Source: Saccoglossus kowalevskii (Eukaryota > Hemichordata > Enteropneusta > Harrimaniidae). From it: a stretch of 23,771 bases of DNA. The stretch spans positions 259,996-283,766 of the forward strand of contig NW_003123908.1 of NCBI RefSeq assembly GCF_000003605.2, written 5' to 3'. Shown piece by piece: positions 9,231 to 18,714 of this stretch. Each line of letters starts with the position of its first letter. Position 1 is the first letter of the stretch. Below the pieces are notes generated by a model. That model was given only the letters and a program-made list of their open reading frames with translations. It searched no databases and was not told the DNA's origin. The translations under genes and the position numbers were made by a program.

Positions 9231-12200
9231 CTAAAAATAAGTTAAATAATCATTTAAACATTAAAAATTAGTTTTACTACAGAATCATAAATCTAAAATA
9301 CGTTAATATAACTATCAAAATATTCAATGTGCTGTAAGACAGTAAAACATCTAGCTAAAAACATTCTCCTTTGCAGAGACTGGGTGTTGTATCGCTAAGC
9401 TAGGTAGTCACCAGGGGCTCCCTAGGTCAGGTCATAAGCTCAAAGACTCTGCAAGGGAGAGTGGCTAAAAACATGTTCTAATTTCAAACTGTCATTTTTT
9501 AAAACTGCTAAGTTGGTATTTTTCAGAGTTAAATTAAGCATCAGAATAAACTTTGCAGTCTCCCCCACCATACACACATCTGTAATGTTCTCAATACATG
9601 TACATGTATACAGATATTGTCCTGAGATACTACTGAGTGGTTACAGAAAGTGAAAACTTGAATCAGAACATGCTTAAACCAAAACTTATGTAACTGAACC
9701 TATCTGAAACTGATTCAAATATATAAACCCAGTCATTATTAGATTAAGTATAATCCTGAGTAAATTATCAACCTACATGTGTTTATTTATATATATATAT
9801 GGTCTTTATTTAAAAATTTAAGGCCATCGGCCCATTAAAGTATTCACACATACAAGAAGAATATTCGAAAAATAAAAATACTTTACAGAATATTTAAATA
9901 AAATCACATATCTCATTCCTAAGTTTCAATGCATGAAAAATGTATGCAGCCAGTGGTTGTAAAATGTCAGAATTTTGAGAAGTAACAAGATCTGTAAATT
10001 TATCATAAGATGGGGTATTATAAAATGTACTGGGTAAGTATGAGGTTCGCAATTCATGGTAATATGGGCAAACAAGGAGAAAGTGAAACTCATTTTCAAT
10101 TTCATCTATGTCACAAAGAGGTCAAATTACACTACGATCTCTTTCAATGCAAAGGCAGTGAGAAAAACATCGAAACCGTGCAAGAGCTACTCTATGGGAA
10201 TAAATTTCAACAGATTTTAAGTATTTTTTCCGGCTGCAATGTAACCTTAAATTCCCGATATGTAACCAGTTTGTCTAGTGAACAAATATCAGTAAGCCAC
10301 TCAAAATGTAGGCATTTCTTAAAACGACATGAAAATACGCTTACAAATTCCTGAATATTGCCAACTTACTGCGATTACCAAACATGTTCTAATTTACACA
10401 AATACAATAGTTTCCTGATGTCTGCCACCCAGGTAGGTTTTATTTAGATAGCTTTGATGGAATTAATGTCATATCAAAGACTAGATCCAGTCTATTATCG
10501 TGAGAAAAATCCATGAATATGGGAAGGGAACTCTGAATGGCTGGATTTCAGGCTAGTCATATCACCTCTTGCATTGAAAAAACATTCATTCAATTCATCA
10601 ATTTAAAAAATGAAGTACACTTTGTCAGAATGTATACTAACCTGTAAGCTGAGAATTAAACACCCCTTGTGTATTACACTTGATGATATTGCTGTCGGGA
10701 ATTTGTAGCTTTTCAACTATTCCTTCTGACACATGGAGATCAATAATAGGGTCATCCATAGTATAAATCATTAATAGAGGAAAGTTTCTTCTTGTAATGT
10801 CAGAAAGATGAGAGTTAAACTGAAAAATAGTTTTGTTTTTTTTTTAAAAAGAGCACATTGTGTATTATCTAATCAATCAATTAATTAATTAAATTGTTGC
10901 TGATAACGATTGAGAGGAAGACTGCTACCAATTATTTTGATTTTAAGGAAATACTTAAAAATTCTTTTTAGATTACAAAAATCTGTACATGACCATGACA
11001 GCACAAGGTTCATATTTGTTCAGAGCTATGAAATGATATCATCTATGAATAAACTGTTCAAGTTCAAGGAGGGTAGCAAATACATTTTACAGTTCGACCA
11101 ATCATTGGAATAGTAATTCAAAAGATAGAATTTTTGTTTCAAAGCTGGTCCAAACCATTATTATAATTTTTTCATCTTTGGTATATTGAATTTAATGTTT
11201 GCTTACCTTTAAACATTTGTTTGAAACAAACCTATTATATGAAGTATAAAATAAAATTTTATATTTAAACTTACCAACTTGAAATCGATCTTAAAAGCCT
11301 CATACATACTGTATACGTTGGATTCAACGGTTCGTCCTCGTAAACCAAATAAGCTATACAGCCAGTTAGCCAGCCAGCCAATTAAGATACAAAGCAATGG
11401 TATCTGATATAAATTGTATATCAAACAAGACATATACTTAATGATAGGAACAGGTCTTAACGGTCTGAAACAAACAAATTTATAGAGAAATAAATGTAAC
11501 TGTTGAACTATAAACTAATATTCATCAACTCATATGTGCAGTACATGTAACGAGGTAGGTAGCACATCAGCCTGCAATGGTGATTGCGAGTTTGAATCCT
11601 GTGTTTCATGTTGCAATATATGTCTGTTTATTTGCACAATTTACTGTGATTGCAAACAATTTACCACACAAATTAGTCGCATTTATGAAAACTATGATAA
11701 TCAGGTTGTCATTTAATGTCACATACATCAGGGAATACTTGTTCAAAGTTTAGTGACAAAACAAATTTACCCTATTTAAAATTAACTTCTTCAACGATTT
11801 TTTAATATTTTGAATTTAACAAAAGCTATTGAATCAACATTTAATGTATACTGTTGAAAAAACATACTTTTGATTGATTTCACAGACTGAACAGTGAATT
11901 TACCACTGAACAATGTCACTTTAATTGCATTAAGATTAATATTTTCATCATGTATTGATGTTAGAAGAGGTCATTAAAATAGTGGATGAGTCATGGTCTC
12001 AACAAACTAATCAAATTTTATATATATTCTTCTGTACATTTTAATAAATTTTGCATAAGGCGAACAAAATATTTCAGTCCCAACAATTACAGAATTCCCA
12101 ATTTTCACTATTCACACTGTATTATGCCTGCATGTTCACAACAAACTTAAATGATTTGCAACTTTTCTGGTAAATTATGTGCATGCACACATATATAGTT

Positions 12201-15123
12201 CCTGGAAGATTCCATTGTAAAAACTATTACAATAGAAATTAACATGTCCTTAAAGTGTGAACACTATAAAACACACAGAATTTCAAAATGGCTAGACAAA
12301 AAAAAAGATAGAAGAAGAAAACCAGAATCAAACTGACATGAACCATAATTATAAAAAATCAAAATGGTAGAACGACTGCAGAGGTGTCCTGTATGATGTA
12401 TTAAGTATTTTTGTAATGTTGTATGTCTGTCTATGCATGACTGTATATGTAGGTATTGTGATACAGATGCATGGAGAATTACTAATGAGATTAATATATT
12501 GTTTTTTGTTGTTGTCATGCTCAAACAATTCGTTACAAAATGTCATGCATTGCAAGATATATTGATGTCTATACTGGTGAATCTCCATATGTTCTTATGC
12601 TCTCCTCAAATGTAATTTATCATCATTTTGGATCGTTTGACTGCTGTGTATCATACATATATTTGGGGGATGATATAACAACTCTTGGAACAAGATGGTG
12701 GAAAAAGAAATGCCACAGGCTTCACCATATCCTACCTATGTGGTACAAGTCCAGCACCGGAAAGAAATGCCACGGACTTCACCATATTCATACTAGGATC
12801 GTGGACAATATGAGAACAAGTGTGAGATGCCAATGAGTGGCCAAGGAGAATATCTACCCTGTAAAATAAAAAAAATTATATATATGAGTGTTTTGGATCC
12901 ATAGTTATCTTTTTAGGGTTTGTTATCTAGGGGTACATATGTACCGGTAATATGCTATGTCTGATAACATGAATGTGTCTATATTCAAAATATTCAATGT
13001 AAGATGATTGCAATGCTAGATGATATCAAATTGCAATGTAAGATGTTATCAATTCAAAATGTAAGATATCAAATTGCAATGTAAGATGAGATGATATCAA
13101 ATTGCAATGTGAGATGATATCAAATTGAATGTAAGATGATATCCAATTGCAATGTGAGATGATATCCAATTGCAATGTGAGATGATATCCAAATTGCCAT
13201 GTAAAATGATATCCAATTGCAATGTAAGATGATATCAAATTGCAATGTAAGATGATATCCAATTGCAATGTGAGATGATATCCAAATTGCCATGTAAAAT
13301 GATATCAAATTGCAACGTGAGATAATATCCAATTGCAATGTAAGATGATATCAAATTGCAATGCTAGATGATATCAAATTGCAATGTAAGATATCAAATT
13401 GCCATGTAAGATGATATCAAATTGCAACATGAGATGATATCAAATTGCAATGTGAGATGATATCAAATTTCAATCTGAGATGATATCCAATTGCAATGTA
13501 AGATGATATCCAATTGCAATGTAAGATGATATCAAATTGCAATGTGAGATGATATCAAATTTCAATGTGAGATGATATCCAATTGCAATGCTAGATGATA
13601 TCCAATTGCAATGCTAGATGATATCAAATTGCAATGTGAGATGATATCAAAATGCAATGTGAGATGATATCCAATTGCAATGTAAGATGATATCCAATTG
13701 CAATGCTAGATGATATCAAATTGCAATGTAAGATGATATCAAATTTCAATGTGAGATGATATCCAATTGCAATGCTAGATGATATCTAATTGCAATGTAA
13801 GATGATATCCAATTGCAATGCTAGATGATATCTAATTGCAATGTGAGATGATATCCAATTGCAATGTCAGATGATATTCAATTGCAATGTCAGATGATAT
13901 CAAATTGCAATGTAAGATGATATCCAATTGCAATGCTAGATGATATCAAATTGCAATGTGAGATGATATCAAATTTCAATGTGAGATGATATCCAATTGC
14001 AATGCTAGATGATATCAAATTGCAATGTAAGATGATATCCAATTGCAATGCTAGATGATATCAAATTGTAATGTAAGATGATATCCAATTGCAATGTGAG
14101 ATGATATCAAATTGCAATGCAAGATGATATCCAATTGCAATGTAAAATGATATCAAATTGCAATGTGAGATGATATCAAATTGCAATGTAAGATGATATC
14201 AAATTGCAATGTCAGATGATATCAAATTGCAATGTAAGATGATATCAAATTGCAATGTAAGATGATATCCAATTGCAATGTCAGATGATATCAAATTGCA
14301 ACGTGAGATGATATCAAATTGCAATGTGAGATGATATCAAATTGCAATGTCAGATGATATCCAATTGCAATGTCAGATGGTATCAAATTGCAATGTAAGA
14401 TGATATCCATTTGCTCAACATTAGATATACTTCCCAATCATAATGTGATATGATAGCAAGTTGTAATGTGAAATTTTTATTAGTCATTTCTCACCTTTGT
14501 AATTTCATAGCTTTAATGAAAGCTTTGACCACTTCTGCTTTGTGTGTGGGTGAGAAGTCAAAGGTTTTACCTTTATCAAGTTCTGTGTATCCCATCCCTG
14601 AAAATGACAAGAAAAGATAAGATTGATACATTCACTGAACAAAGATGAATTCCTTGTTTCATTCTATTTTTTTTCTGAATTCTTGTCTTAATTCTCCATA
14701 TAAAAGTGTTTTTTCTTCAACTGAACTCTTATATAAGCTTTCGTAAGTCGAATATTTACATATAGGCATAACAACTTGGTGCTACAGTTGTTGCGCAACA
14801 TACATTTTCAAATATAAATAACCTATTTCACAAGCATATATAAATGACTTCCATGTTGCATTGTGATGATTGCATATGGCATTTACCTGGCATATTTACT
14901 GCAATAAATCTTATACCAGCCTTGGAAAAATATTCAAACAACGAAAAAAATGTTTTGTAAGTAGCAGGAGTTCCATGCACTCCAATGATTACAGGTCCAT
15001 CTCGTGGCCCGATATCTGCATACACCATGTCAAATACTGCCCCAAGAGATGTGACCTCAATGTGTTTTAAATCAGAAATGAAGGAATCGGTAGCGGAGTA
15101 AACTTTCGTCATTTTTGGAAATC
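9103..15123 (-). CDS. Alpha/beta-hydrolase gene, six coding exons, complete
   Basis: Coding exons, in order of transcription: 15112-14887, 14597-14495, 12858-12736, 11464-11275, 10819-10642, 9230-9103; all junctions are GT-AG. They join in frame to 948 nt, 315 residues plus TAG. Domain content: a beta-strand then the oxyanion loop HGTPA (residues 46-50); nucleophile elbow GHSLA with Ser118; a hydrophobic cap-like stretch (about 155-195); catalytic Asp236/237 in YTMDDPIID; catalytic His287 in GGHHRPQ. The set Ser-Asp-His and the size are those of a serine hydrolase of the alpha/beta fold. The substrate is unknown. The nearest group I can name is DUF1057, known mainly from nematodes (recalled, not searched). 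The Met at 15112 lies 11 nt inside an exon with a clear acceptor, so an upstream exon exists and the N-terminus may be longer. It is head-to-head with a paralog at 18745. Confidence 0.92.
9362..9463. mobile_element. hAT-like MITE, 102 bp, in intron 5
   Basis: Terminal inverted repeats of 17 bp (left CATTCTCCTTTGCAGAG, two mismatches with the right end) are flanked by a perfect 8-bp direct repeat GCTAAAAA (9354-9361 and 9464-9471). An 8-bp target site plus termini starting CA is the hAT pattern. There is no coding capacity. Confidence 0.85.
9780..10390 (-). mobile_element. 5'-truncated non-LTR retrotransposon (LINE) 3' end
   Basis: On the minus strand the last part of a LINE ORF2 is readable in three frames: LDKLVTYREFKVTLQPEK, then HRVALARFRCFSHCLCIERD, then CDIDEIENEFHFLLVCPYYH, ending at TAA (9896-9894). 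The last piece is the C-terminal Cys/His region typical of CR1/Jockey/I-like LINE proteins. Stops and frameshifts between pieces show it is dead. The 3' untranslated part has a GGCCGATGGCC hairpin (9822-9832), AATAAA, and a short TA-rich tail (about 9780-9800). It lies in intron 5 in the same orientation as the host gene. No reverse-transcriptase core is present. Confidence 0.85.
10642..10819 (-). CDS. Hydrolase (minus) coding exon 5: catalytic Asp
   Basis: 178 nt; acceptor CTATTTTTCAG, donor CAG-GTTAGT (phase 1). It encodes residues 215-274 with NFPLLMIYTMDDPIID, the usual position of the acid member of the triad (Asp237 preferred, directly before Pro; Asp236 possible). The matching exon of the paralog is outside the window. 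Confidence 0.92.
11275..11464 (-). CDS. Hydrolase (minus) coding exon 4: hydrophobic cap segment
   Basis: 190 nt; acceptor TTTGTTTCAG, donor GTAAGT (phase 0). It encodes residues 151-214. The stretch LIYNLYQIPLLCILIGWLAN is strongly hydrophobic and lies where alpha/beta hydrolases carry their lid. It could line the substrate pocket or touch a membrane. The paralog exon (LRP-type start, 181 nt) is less hydrophobic. Confidence 0.92.
11545..11610 (+). repeat. Possible tRNA-derived SINE head
   Basis: The sequence GTAGGTAGCACATCAGCCTGCAATGG followed closely by GAGTTTGAATCC resembles a tRNA A-box region, an anticodon loop and a B-box (GGTTCGAATCC with two changes). It does not fold into an intact tRNA end to end, so a decayed SINE or tRNA pseudogene is the best guess. 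It lies in intron 3 of the minus-strand hydrolase. Confidence 0.35.
12698..12797. repeat. Partial tandem duplication of the nucleophile exon
   Basis: The segment 12698-12737 (GAAATGCCACAGGCTTCACC) closely matches 12757-12797 (GAAATGCCACGGACTTCACC), offset 58 bp. The second copy is within coding exon 3 (12736-12858, minus strand); the first lies across its donor and into intron 3. The duplicated peptide fragment would read MVKPVAFLF against MVKSVAFLS in the exon. The extra copy lacks the nucleophile and is followed by no matching donor. Confidence 0.75.
12736..12858 (-). CDS. Hydrolase (minus) coding exon 3: nucleophile elbow
   Basis: 123 nt; acceptor TTTATTTTACAG before 12858, donor AG-GTAGGA after 12736. 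It encodes residues 110-151 with VDILLGHSLASHTC, where Ser118 is the expected nucleophile, and ends LSGAGLVPHR, matching IAGVGTRPH of the paralog. The residue after Ser-Leu is Ala rather than the usual Gly. The frame only becomes clear from the splice sites and the paralog. Part of this exon is duplicated just downstream in the intron (12698-12737). Confidence 0.92.
12984..14475. repeat. 23-bp minisatellite, about 60 units, filling intron 2
   Basis: Monomers contain GATATC, then MAATTGCAATG, then a variable triplet (TAA, TGA, CTA or TCA) and GATG. The unit is 23 bp almost throughout, with degenerate units at both edges (before about 13080 and after about 14400). It occupies most of the 1,636-bp intron between exons 2 and 3 of the minus-strand hydrolase. 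A variant unit with AAATTTCAATG starts at 13557, 13741 and 13971, spaced 184 and 230 bp (8 and 10 units), which shows higher-order duplication. Open frames inside (for example 13026-13338, minus) are by-products of the period. Confidence 0.97.
14495..14597 (-). CDS. Hydrolase (minus) coding exon 2
   Basis: 103 nt, exactly the length of paralog exon 2. It encodes residues 76-110 with the motif FDFSPTHKAEVVKAF, aligned with FDYTPSVKAKFIKDF in the paralog. The intron before it is phase 1 and the one after is phase 2. It forms the helix leading into the nucleophile strand. Its donor sits about 20 bp beyond the degenerate edge of the satellite. Confidence 0.93.
14887..15123 (-). CDS. Hydrolase (minus) coding exon 1: start Met and oxyanion loop
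   Basis: Acceptor TTTTTCACATTCAG precedes 15123; Met codon at 15112-15110; the donor follows CCAG at 14887 (phase 1, GTAAAT). It encodes residues 1-76 (the last split), including the strand and loop VIIGVHGTPATYKTFF, where the backbone after HG forms the oxyanion hole. The matching stretch in the paralog is VLLFLHGSPGSFKDF. Confidence 0.93.
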
Positions 15124-15717
15124 CTGAATGTGAAAAAAGTATATTATCACGCATTAATAATCAATCTGATAACAATCTGATGTAGGTATAGGCTCAATAA
15201 CTTGATATGACAGAGATACAATATAGAAAAAAATGGAACCTATACCAGATTTTAATCACATTGGTGTTTCTGAAGCCCACTAGTGTATTTTTGGGGGGAC
15301 GGACATCCAGGCATTTTTACCACCTGACCTGGCAACCATCACAGTGAGAACAAATGCCAAAAACTCTCAGAAAATGATACTTTAGGATTGTTTTGTTATT
15401 CAGGATTACTTCAAAGTTGAGTTTGTATAACTAATTCTTTTGTTATGACAATCATGCAATATTATTTATCAAAAATTATATTATTATTTATTTTTCTATT
15501 ACTAGTCATGCCTATCAATTTACAATGCACACTTTCAAATGAGGCCAAAGAGAACAAACATAAAATATGTCATGCCCCCATGAAATTCACAGTACAGACT
15601 TTAGATTATAAAAAAATTACCTGATTACAAGTTGGTCATTATATCATTGATTTATTTTTACCTATCACAAACGCACCCCATATATCTGATCCAGTACATA
15701 AACAATTTACTTGTAAA

Positions 15718-15853
15718 ACCATAGACCTTAAAAAGAGTCTTTCTAAGGTCTATGGTAAAACCATGCAGCGAGCTGTGATGAGCTCCATGGTAAAACTAAC
15801 TGAACACTCAATCTCATAGTAAGTTTACCATGGAGGTAAAAAGCCTCCATGGT
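15718..15853. repeat. Three consecutive hairpins bounded by ACCAT/ATGGT
   Basis: Hairpin 1: ACCATAGACCTTA (15718-15730) pairs perfectly with 15744-15756, 13-nt loop. Hairpin 2: ACCATG (15760-15765) with CATGGT (15786-15791), with AGCT/AGCT inside. Hairpin 3: ACCATGGAGG (15827-15836) pairs perfectly with 15844-15853, 7-nt loop. All three start ACCAT and end ATGGT. They may be nested or adjacent foldback elements; no target duplication was identified. Confidence 0.75.
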
Positions 15854-15912
15854 TGTACATAAACAGCGTTTCATCATACGAGGTGCAGACTTAAAAACAT
15901 TAAAAAAACTTG

Positions 15913-16190
15913 CCTGCTGAAATTAAGCGAATGGGAATGTGTAATGGTGCCCCTCATAAGACACGCCCCTCCCCATAAACCCATTACATACTGTTTCGTT
16001 GCGTTGGCAACCGTATACCGATGACGACACCACCCATTTCCAATCCAGAGAGTCTCCCATGATTCATGAATCAAAATGTCTGCTCGCTGACGATAGGGAG
16101 TCACGTTTGAGAATACTTTATAAATTCTCGTAAGTGCCATAATTTGTTACTGATCCCATACCTCATTAATGTATGCTTGGTGATATTAAC
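15913..16190 (-). other. Possible 5' exon of the minus-strand hydrolase
   Basis: An open frame starts at an ATG at 16140 (MALTRIYKVFSNVTPYRQ) and passes a candidate donor AGCAG-GCAAGT at 15913/15912, which matches the rare GC-AG donor class. If it is spliced to the acceptor at 15123, the ATG frame does not match the hydrolase frame (phase 2 against phase 1), so it would be untranslated leader with an upstream ORF, or the donor is wrong. Position near CpG-rich DNA supports a 5' exon; the exact exon is unproven. Confidence 0.3.
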
Positions 16191-16259
16191 CTGGTCGTAA
16201 ACAATTTCAACAACGGCTTCTTTCAGATTACAATACCTATGCCTTTCCTGACTAACGCA

Positions 16260-16990
16260 TGATGCCGGCCCGTAATCATCAATTCAATCAAAGGTCACGA
16301 GGTGGGACTAAGGTTTGTATCGCCCTCACTCCCATGTCGCACTTGACCAAAGCGGTCGACGGTCGTTCGGCTCTGCTTCCCTGAAGTGACAGGTTGCTAC
16401 AAGCGCGCCACCTAGAATGGCAATCAGTCTTGGATCTCAACATAAAAAGTTCGGTCGTCACCTACATGAATGGTTAGCTTGACTCCGGTTTCTTAGACTA
16501 TTTAGGTTAATAATTTAAAGTAATCGTGATATTGAGACTTTTGCACTAAGTAGTGAAAAGTTACACTCCCAGGTATTCCCTTATAATTATTTTTAAATTT
16601 CATGATTCAACCCGAAACAAGTTTTTTATTGGCCGACTGAATAACAGTGAAATCTATCCTCGGGGCGGAGCTACGTTACGGACGTTCTACGTTGCTAAGA
16701 CGCGCATCACTGTTCAACGTATTTCTATGGGCTTTGTGCGCGCTGCCGAAGAACGCCGGTGGAGGCGGTGAAAACTCGAGAAAACAACACAAACTCAACT
16801 TTGAAGTAATCCTGAACAACCAAATTCATATATGTTACACACGTAGGGTTAATCTTGTTACACTGTTCAGGGGACTCTCAACAACCACCGCAAAGTACCG
16901 TTTTCTGCGGGTTTTGGGTCTTTGTTTTCACCGCGAGGGTTGCCAGGCGGTAGAAAATGCCCGGATGTCCGCCCCCAAGGATATATATTT
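16260..16990. promoter_or_regulatory. CpG-rich segment, candidate promoter region
   Basis: CpG dinucleotides are clearly denser here than on either side (for example 16660-16765 and 16900-16950). The segment lies upstream of both divergent hydrolase genes, closer to the minus-strand one. An 11-bp inverted repeat GCGGTGAAAAC (16765-16775 and 16924-16934) lies within. Promoter activity is inference from composition and position. Confidence 0.35.
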
Positions 16991-18714
16991 ATAAAGATGG
17001 AGGAAGGCCTTTGTTTTGTTGAGAGTAACCAAGTGGAAATTATTAATTCTCCGAAATTGTGTTAATTTTGGTATACTGGAAGATTATTCTAATATAATTT
17101 ATTAGTAATTCATTGACCTTGTTATTGAGAAAATCTAATGTTTATATTACACAGTTAATATGCAAGCTCTATGAGGAAATATAATAATAAAAAAAACATT
17201 GTAATTTTTTTTAACTCAGACTACAAGTTAGAGACTTATTTGAATAAGCTAGACTGCGAGAAAGGGAAATGTTACACAACATTTACAATTATAGCAACCA
17301 CAATCTTGAAATAGAAAAATGGTGGACACACATAAAAAACCCAAAAAACAGAATATGGTAAAAATGTAATGTCAATTTAATCGAAGATGAGGAATGCTAA
17401 ATAAATATGAAACTGAACTGAAAATATTCTTTAATAAAATCAAAATTCCATGAAAGATGAAAGACAGTAAAAATATATTCACATATTTACTTTAAGGTAG
17501 AGATACAAATATTATTATAAATTAAGCTGAAATATATATATATGTTCTTGAACTAATATTATTCATTTATTTGCATAGATTCTATCATATTTCATAAAAT
17601 ATCATTTGCTATAACCCAATGTAAAATTATTCACAAGCGGGCAATAAAGATATTATTAACTCGAGTAATGATGGGGCTTGCAGAGAATGTTTTCTACAAA
17701 TAAAAATAGTAGGTCACTGAACTTTTAAAAATTGTATTCAAGTTTCTATTGTTTATGCCAAAGTAATGGTTGTGTGATACAATAGAATGTTTTCTCTCGT
17801 GAAATCGCTTCTGCATCCACTTCTAAAAGTTTGACTACCATTGGAACCGTACAGCTTTATTTTATGCTCTAATTAACTCACTAAATAAAGATAAAAAAGT
17901 ATGGCCAACCAAAAAATGTTTCAAGCTGTGATGAAATCTTTGAGCCATTTACCATTGGCTGCTACGTTCAAGTACATATGATGAAATAATCAAATGTAGT
18001 TCTTAGATGGGTATATTTTTAATGAAATAATGTTTTAAAAGGAATTCTTATGGAAATACCCTGGTAGTTCCAAAAAGGCCCATTTTTGCATGTTTTCAGT
18101 TTGTTTTTGTGTCCTGAGTAATAGTAAGCAAGCCAAAAATTCAACGACTTGTGTCTCTAAATCAACAACTGTGTAACACTTTTGATACAAAAACAAAAAA
18201 ATAATATGATAATTTGTTTCCTCATATTTAAGGTTGAATTCCTGTGAACTGTGACTGCAAAAAAAAAAAAATGAAAAGACAATCTTACAGTACAAAAAAT
18301 TTACATTACACAAAGTCTTGCCCGCATGCCACTGGAAGCATTGACTACATCATGGAGCAATATAGCTATATTATTAGGAAAACAGTGTTTTGTATTGCAA
18401 TATTGTCATTCCATTCTTTCTTGCAGTCATAATTAACTGTTGTCATCATGTAGTATAAAGTACATAGATAAAAAATTCAAAAAGAGTGCTATAATTGTGG
18501 AAAACTGGTGGTCCGAATGAGCAACTGGATTTTGTAGTTTGGGCATAATTTCATCAGAATCCAGAGTGACTAGTATACACACTTCGTAAGTTTGGCTCAC
18601 TGTAAATTCAATGCTAGTTAGCTTTAAACAAAAGCCTGTTATAATATTAGTTAGACATAGTCATTCAACATTCTTCCATGCTCAAAGTATATCACAAGTC
18701 TTTTATTTTTTCAG

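Larger units (their letters stand above)
15124..18714. other. Region between the head-to-head hydrolase genes
   Basis: About 3.6 kb holding the 5' untranslated parts and promoters of both divergent genes. It contains a cluster of hairpins (15718-15853), a possible 5' exon of the minus gene (15913-16190), a CpG-rich part (16260-16990) and an AT-rich part (17000-18700) in which I see no gene. Frames up to 115 codons occur (16647-16994 plus) but have no domain or splice context. Confidence 0.6.

Noticed and set aside
13026-13338. Open minus-strand frames of 72-80 codons within the satellite
   Set aside because: The period of 23 bp makes all frames cycle through the same words; the peptides are repeats of the monomer and lie inside an intron.
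12984-14475. CRISPR-like array
   Set aside because: There are no unique spacers between repeats, the units are head-to-tail without gaps, and the setting is an animal gene intron.
16765-16934. 11-bp inverted repeat GCGGTGAAAAC as a MITE
   Set aside because: The arms are short and no target-site duplication is seen.
16647-16994. 115-codon plus-strand frame in the CpG-rich segment
   Set aside because: High CpG content lowers stop-codon frequency; no domain, and a second frame overlaps it.
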